Assembly: GCA_937872225.1 (NCBI GenBank)
Contig: CALMRZ010000089.1
Coordinates: forward strand, 1 to 64,000
Direction of reading: 5' to 3'
DNA from: an uncultured Spirochaetota bacterium
GTDB lineage: Bacteria; Spirochaetota; UBA4802; UBA5550
Length of the DNA stretch: 64,000 bases
This document shows positions 60,201-64,000 of this stretch, piece by piece. The notes under the pieces are model-generated. The model did no database searches. It was not told where the DNA came from and saw only the letters and a program-made list of their open reading frames with translations. The position numbers were made by a program, and so were the translations under genes. Within the stretch, counting starts at the first letter, position 1. Every line of letters begins with the position of its first letter.

Positions 60201-60796
60201 AAATCGACGAGCTGTTCCAGGTCCTCGTAGTCGATCACCTCTATCTTCTGGATCTCATGGGAGGTGCGGAAGCCGTCGAAGAAGTGCAGGAAGGGCACCC
60301 TGCTCTTGATCGCGGCCAGGTGTGCGATGGCCCCCAGGTCCATGACCTGCTGTACGCTGGAGCTGGCGAGCATGGCGAAGCCGGTCTGGCGCACGGCGTA
60401 AATATCGGAATGGTCCCCGAAGATCGACAGGGCGTGCGTCGATATGGTGCGCGCCGTCACGTGGATGACGCCGGGAAGGAGCTCGCCGGATATTTTGTAC
60501 ATGTTCGGGATCATCAGGAGGAGGCCCTGCGACGCGGTGTAGGTGGAGGCGAGGGCCCCGGCCTGGAGGGCCCCGTGCATGGTGGCTGCCGCCCCGGCCT
60601 CGGACTGCATCTCGATGACCCTCACCACGTTGCCGAAGATGTTCTTTTTACCCGCGGCCGCCCACTCGTCGATGGTCTCGGCTATAGGGGACGACGGCGT
60701 GATGGGATAGATCGCCGCCACCTCGGTAAAGGCATAGGCGACATGGGCCGCCGCCATGTTTCCGTCCATTGATTTCATGACTTTTTTCTCGGACAT
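57242..60796 (-). CDS. nifJ: Pyruvate:ferredoxin (flavodoxin) oxidoreductase
   Basis: Oxidatively decarboxylates pyruvate to acetyl-CoA, reducing ferredoxin; a central step of anaerobic metabolism. The 1184-residue single-chain form starts at ATG 60796 (AAGGAG upstream): '[21 protein letters not shown]', then '[26 protein letters not shown]'. Domains follow the usual order. Two [4Fe-4S] motifs are '[12 protein letters not shown]' and '[12 protein letters not shown]' (about residues 680-755). The thiamine-diphosphate domain has '[21 protein letters not shown]' followed by '[11 protein letters not shown]', and a proximal cluster Cys. Length and motifs are complete. The 776-base upstream gap is described separately. 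Confidence 0.95.
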   Translation of the reverse strand: [1184 protein letters not shown]

Positions 60797-61572
60797 ATCT
60801 CTTGCTCCTTCTGACTGATGGTAGTGCGCGAATGGAACCGGTATCACGACCCGGATAGGATTCACAACGCCGCCGCACAAAAAGGGTACTGTAAGTACTA
60901 CAAGCACAAGAAATGAAAAGCGTCCTGTCGGCACCGGCAGCGGACAAACCCCGGACGTATACATTGTACAGGGCAGGGGCTGTACCTATAACGCGAAAAA
61001 ACAGGTCGGGAAAATCCACTATCGGTGAGTTGAGATTCCCCCCCCCTGCTGTATATGAAAAATCCGGCAAACCAAAATATCAAGAATAAAAAGGCAATTT
61101 TTTAAAAATCATCGAACGGTGCGCGATTGGGCAGCCTGCTTTTCATGATCATTCAATCCGATGACACACTGACATCAGTATAATGCTTCTCTGTTCTTCA
61201 GGAATATCAGATCTTAATTGACAAGGCCAGAGATTCTGAATAGTGAGCAATCGCTCATGTGATTTCTTTTCATGGAAATCATCCGCACTCTATATGTAAG
61301 GAAGTTATTCGCATCCATCAGACGGAATGAGTTGGCGTTGTCAGTCATTATGCAATATGGCATAACAGCGTTGCTGAAGCATTGCTTTTTTTGCATAGAA
61401 ACGACCGCAGCAGCGGTGCGGGAATACCAGCGTAGAGGATCTGCAAGTATTAAAAATATGACTGGACAGAGTAATGAAAAATGTATACCGGAGAGATGGG
61501 CCATACGATGCGTGCCGCCGTATCGGTAACGGCCATGGTGATGGATGTTGAAATGACATTGAAGGTTGTCCC
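60797..61572. other. Long intergenic region upstream of pyruvate:ferredoxin oxidoreductase
   Basis: A 776-base gap between divergently transcribed genes. The left part (60797-61080) is likely the leader of the oxidoreductase. TTGACA near 61218 with TGAATA about 17 bases on is a plus-strand promoter candidate. A 31-codon frame ending in the ATGA that overlaps the VOC start has no ribosome-binding site and is doubtful. No RNA, repeat or longer gene was recognised. Confidence 0.35.
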
Positions 61573-62052
61573 ATGAAGTACATATGCGCCATGCTGGTTG
61601 TTGATGATATCGAAACATCAAAAGCATTTTATCATGATGTTCTGGGTCAGACGATCAAGTATGATTTCGGGGAAAACGTGACGTTCCACGGCGATTTTGC
61701 CATCCATAAAAAATCTCATTACCAGGGTCTTATCGGCAATCGGGATATCAGGCAGGGCGAGCATGCCGTCGAATTGTATTTCGAATATAACGATGTTGAA
61801 AAAATGGAGCGGGACCTTGCCGCGCGGGGAGTGGAGTTCGTCCACCGGACCAGTGAACAGCCCTGGCGGCAGAAGGTGCTGCGGTGTTATGACCCCGACG
61901 GGTATATCATTGAAATAGGGGAATCGCTGGCTCACCTTTCGCACCGCCTGCATGGGGAGGGGGTCGCGGAAGAAAGGATAGCGGAGATTGTCGGCATCCC
62001 CGTCGGGATGGTGAGAGAAGGGATGGATTCATTCGGGAAAGGAGGAAACTGA
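61573..62052 (+). CDS. VOC-family (glyoxalase-like) protein
   Basis: A 159-residue protein with one vicinal-oxygen-chelate domain: 'CAMLVVDDIETSKAFYHDVLGQTIKYDFG', 'AVELYFEYNDVEKMERDLAARGVEFVH' and 'RCYDPDGYIIEIGES', giving the usual metal ligands including the final Glu. The C-terminal 35 residues ('GEGVAEERIAEIVGIPVGMVREGM') are an extra helical tail, reminiscent of a helix-turn-helix. The reaction is not known; members include glyoxalases and dioxygenases. The next gene starts 2 bases after the stop. Confidence 0.83.
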   Translation: MKYICAMLVVDDIETSKAFYHDVLGQTIKYDFGENVTFHGDFAIHKKSHYQGLIGNRDIRQGEHAVELYFEYNDVEKMERDLAARGVEFVHRTSEQPWRQKVLRCYDPDGYIIEIGESLAHLSHRLHGEGVAEERIAEIVGIPVGMVREGMDSFGKGGN

Positions 62053-62054
62053 AA

Positions 62055-62534
62055 TTGAAGATTACCGAAGAGGAGCATAGGGGACTTTCGCAGATGTCCT
62101 TCGCGCGGATGGACGGCGCGTGGTTCATGGCGGTTGCCAAGAAATTCGGCATTGACGCGGCGTGGGAAATGGACGTGGAGGCATGGAAGCAGTTTTCCTA
62201 TGTCATGGGAAAGAATATAAGGAAGAGACATTTTGCCGAACCCCAATGGCCGTCATCCTTCCTGGACGCGATGGAAATCTTTATGAACATCCTGGGGATA
62301 ACGAACCGGACCGTGGAATTGAATGAAAACGCGATCCACGTGCGGGTCGCGGATTGCGACATCCAGAAGGGGATCGCCAAGGCGGGAATCGCCGACTGCG
62401 GCATCGTCACCGTGGAGACCTATAGGGGCATGGCCCGCGGCCTTTTCGGAAAAGATACGGATATCGAGGTGGTGCACGCGAAGAACCTGAACCACGGCGC
62501 GGACTGCTGCGAGGTCATCATACGGAGACCATGA
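62055..62534 (+). CDS. DUF6125-like protein
   Basis: A 159-residue soluble protein with a helical N-terminal half ('ARMDGAWFMAVAKKFGIDAAWEMDVEAWKQFSYVMGKNI') and a beta-rich C-terminal half ('RVADCDIQKGIAKAGIADCGIVTVE', 'NLNHGADCCEVIIRRP'). The second half has conserved-looking Cys and His residues, resembling DUF6125 or V4R-type small-molecule-binding proteins; the assignment is by eye. TTG 62055 is the start, with GGAGGAAAC upstream. It is translationally linked to the VOC gene, so the two may handle the same substrate. Confidence 0.55.
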   Translation: MKITEEEHRGLSQMSFARMDGAWFMAVAKKFGIDAAWEMDVEAWKQFSYVMGKNIRKRHFAEPQWPSSFLDAMEIFMNILGITNRTVELNENAIHVRVADCDIQKGIAKAGIADCGIVTVETYRGMARGLFGKDTDIEVVHAKNLNHGADCCEVIIRRP

Positions 62535-62841
62535 ACCATTTTCCGGCCCGTGAAACACATTGCCGCTGACAACAATACGGGGGAACGCCGCCCTGTTGCT
62601 CTCGTAGTAGGGGCATGCCTGCAGTAATCGTCTCCGGGAAGCCGGCTTTGGACTGGCACACCGCGCTGGCGAGGCCGCCGATGCCGGACCCGATGACGAC
62701 CCCGGGTAGTACCCCGGTATTTTTCCCTTCCTCGGCAATCTTGTTCACGGATCTGTCGGATATGCAGCCGGCGGACAGCGACAGGGCCGCAACGGAAGCT
62801 GGCCGGATGAGTTAACGACGGGTCGGTTTCCCGTGTTTCAT
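62518..62841 (-). pseudogene. Broken Tat-exported FAD-dependent oxidoreductase
   Basis: Read on the minus strand from ATG 62841 (AAGGGGAT upstream): 'MKHGKPTRR', an in-frame TAA (62814-62812), then 'LIRPASVAALSLSAGC' in the same frame. Twin Arg, a hydrophobic stretch and a lipobox together form a Tat lipoprotein signal (compare RREFIRxASVAAL). Next comes 'GVVIGSGIGGLASAVCQ', the FAD/NAD dinucleotide motif. Homology ends soon after, and the frame stops at 62518. The stop codon in the signal and the loss of more than 400 residues mark it as a pseudogene. It overlaps the end of the DUF6125-like gene. Confidence 0.7.
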
Positions 62842-62874
62842 GTCGTATCCCCTTGAGTGGATGAGCGGTGAATC

Positions 62875-62893
62875 CCGCCGCCTTCGGCGGCGG
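62875..62893. repeat. Short GC hairpin shared with 57193
   Basis: CCGCCGCC-TTC-GGCGGCGG, an 8-base-pair stem identical to the core of the longer hairpin at 57193-57225. It lies upstream of the pseudogene start on the minus strand. Confidence 0.45.
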
Positions 62894-62924
62894 AACGGTT
62901 TATCCGGCAAGCCATATTTTCTAC

Positions 62925-62953
62925 TTGCAATGTATTATTTCTTCCGGTAATGT
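62925..62953 (+). promoter_or_regulatory. Promoter candidate for the 63034 gene
   Basis: TTGCAA (62925), a 17-base spacer and TAATGT (62948). The first six bases match the -35 candidate of the other Cys-rich gene (TTGCAT at 29501) in five of six positions, with the same 17-base spacer. Confidence 0.4.
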
Positions 62954-63033
62954 ATCAAATGTAGTATGCTGATACTGAAATGACAATTGTCGGCAGTCAT
63001 CATGCCGGAACACGTTGTACAGGAGAAAGAAAT

Positions 63034-63300
63034 ATGAAAAGCCTTTCCAGGATTGTTGTTGCCGCCGCTGTTCTGTTTTCAATGCTGGTTTTAATATCCT
63101 TGTCCGCTTCAAGCGCAAAGAAAAAGGACCGGAATTGCCTCAACAGGTGCGCCGCCGATTACCGGTACTGCTTAAAAAAAGCAAAGGACTATAACTATAA
63201 AGAACGCATATCCGCCGGGAACGTGTGCATCAAGGAAAAGAACACCTGCGTAGGCCTGTGCCCCGACGCTATGGTGTTCCGGAAAAATACGCCGGATTGA
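63034..63300 (+). CDS. Small exported protein with mirror CX3CX6C motifs
   Basis: An 88-residue protein from ATG 63034 (AGGAG 9 bases upstream). A hydrophobic signal peptide ('VVAAAVLFSMLVLISLSASSA') is followed by Lys-rich text and C-x3-C-x6-C ('CLNRCAADYRYC'), a Lys/Tyr-rich spacer, and C-x6-C-x3-C ('CIKEKNTCVGLC'). The spacing is identical to the lipoprotein at 29567-29806, but the sequence is otherwise different and there is no lipobox. It is probably a periplasmic disulfide-linked helical hairpin. The function is unknown. Confidence 0.72.
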   Translation: MKSLSRIVVAAAVLFSMLVLISLSASSAKKKDRNCLNRCAADYRYCLKKAKDYNYKERISAGNVCIKEKNTCVGLCPDAMVFRKNTPD

Positions 63301-63380
63301 TTCCCCTCCTGTCCGGAGCGAATAGCGGCATAAAAAGAAGTTGATCCGCGGTAAAGGCGTATCGCAGTGGTCCTTGCTGT

Positions 63381-64000
63381 ATGAAGCGTATAAAAATCGC
63401 CACCTGCCTCGACCTCAGGAACGTTGTCATGGAATTGGGGTTTCTTCCTCTTTTCCAGAACGAGGCGGCCGGCTTTTCCCTCATGGACTGCACCGGCATC
63501 GGACGCTGGTGGACGGGGGACGAGAAGACCGATCCCTGGGTGTGGCGCATGATACTTTCAGAGGACCCCTCCATAGCCTACGGCAAGCTCTTCAGGAACA
63601 GGGCGGGCTTCGTGTCAAGAGAATGGTTTCCCTATATGGCCTCGTATCGTCGGGACGGCTATGACTTTGACGCCCGGTATGATGACGGCAAGGCCTCCCG
63701 CAAGTGCAAGAAGATCATGGACCTCTTCGAGAATCAGCCGATGATACCCTCGTACCTCATCAAGTCCATGGCGGGTTTTTCCGCCAGGGGTGAAAAGGGG
63801 TTTGAGGGCGCCCTCACTCTCCTGCAGATGCAGACCTATATAACCGTCCGCGGCTTCACCAGGAAACAGAACAAGGCCGGGGATTACTACGGCTGGCACA
63901 TCAGCGTATATTCCAGGACCGAGGACAAGTTCGGGAAAAATTTCGCAGCGAAGTCATACCGCCTGGGCGCTGACGATTCAAGGGAAAAGCTTGTCCGACA
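63381..64000 (+). CDS. AlkZ-related protein, 3' end outside window
   Basis: The frame from ATG 63381 is open to the window end (more than 206 residues). It contains 'FSLMDCTGIGRWWTGDEKTD', 'PWVWRMILSEDPSIAYGKLF', 'SYRRDGYDFDARYDDGKA', 'KIMDLFENQPMIPSYLIKSM' and 'GFEGALTLLQMQTYITVRGF'. These are hallmarks of a family often named AlkZ-related, which resembles winged-helix DNA glycosylases but has no proven activity. The start has no clear ribosome-binding site. Nothing suggests damage. Confidence 0.75.
   Translation, partial: MKRIKIATCLDLRNVVMELGFLPLFQNEAAGFSLMDCTGIGRWWTGDEKTDPWVWRMILSEDPSIAYGKLFRNRAGFVSREWFPYMASYRRDGYDFDARYDDGKASRKCKKIMDLFENQPMIPSYLIKSMAGFSARGEKGFEGALTLLQMQTYITVRGFTRKQNKAGDYYGWHISVYSRTEDKFGKNFAAKSYRLGADDSREKLVR

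Noticed and set aside
1-64000. CRISPR array, prophage or rRNA/tRNA genes
   Set aside because: No regularly spaced direct repeats, phage structural genes or structured RNA genes were seen on either strand.

Overview
The window is chromosomal DNA, fairly GC-rich, from a free-living, motile, largely anaerobic diderm bacterium. A member of the Spirochaetota is the most likely source. This is inferred from the chemotaxis block, the cmk-rpsA pair, the many lipoproteins and the overall protein style; no rRNA gene is present to prove it. Anaerobic metabolism is suggested by a single-chain pyruvate:ferredoxin oxidoreductase, a DUF362 protein with two [4Fe-4S] motifs and a nitroreductase. A diderm envelope is suggested by lipobox proteins, MurJ, a LytM-type M23 peptidase and a Tat-lipoprotein remnant.

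Layout. (1) 1-6.9 kb: the 3' part of a beta-propeller gene, then cheW, a very large cheA, cheB and cheY, closed by a clear terminator. CheA ends in a CheC-like phosphatase domain, so kinase and phosphatase are one chain. (2) 7.1-17.3 kb: a dense housekeeping run in one direction: scpA, scpB, pheA, tyrA, cmk, rpsA, a membrane TPR protein, rpmF, acpP, rnc, a Nudix hydrolase, aroB and a STAS protein. (3) 17.3-21 kb: a small accessory block with an ArsR regulator, two palindromic operator candidates, a 56-residue peptide, a nitroreductase, a DUF362 ferredoxin-type protein and a flavin reductase gene broken by frameshifts. (4) 21-25.3 kb, minus strand: an exported TPR protein with a FecCD-like permease and a FecE-like ATPase whose catalytic motifs have decayed, then a REP-associated (RAYT) transposase with its palindromes.

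(5) 25.3-38 kb: murJ, a HAD phosphatase, a PfkB kinase, an M23 peptidase, a HEAT-repeat protein, an aminotransferase, an intergenic region built of a long inverted repeat, a metallo-beta-lactamase-fold hydrolase and an MtnX-like phosphatase. (6) 38-49.3 kb: envelope and signalling genes: a repeat-rich lipoprotein, a PrsW protease fused to a cyclic-nucleotide-binding domain, a 7TM-DISM/SpoIIE phosphatase, a flavin oxidoreductase and a GGDEF-EAL protein. (7) 49.5-64 kb: small lipoproteins, MATE exporter, phosphofructokinase, a PLP enzyme, a YycJ-like hydrolase, pyruvate:ferredoxin oxidoreductase, VOC and DUF6125-like proteins, and an AlkZ-related gene cut by the window end.

Four themes stand out. 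The chemotaxis kinase carries its own phosphatase-like domain. Two unrelated small exported proteins, 33 kb apart, share the same mirror-image cysteine spacing. An 83-89 base palindromic element occurs twice with conserved ends and compensating internal changes. The window also holds at least five gene remnants (flavin reductase, sugar kinase, an epimerase/CooC chimera, a lipoprotein paralogue fragment and a Tat flavoprotein), which points to active gene decay. No tRNA, rRNA, CRISPR array or prophage was seen.
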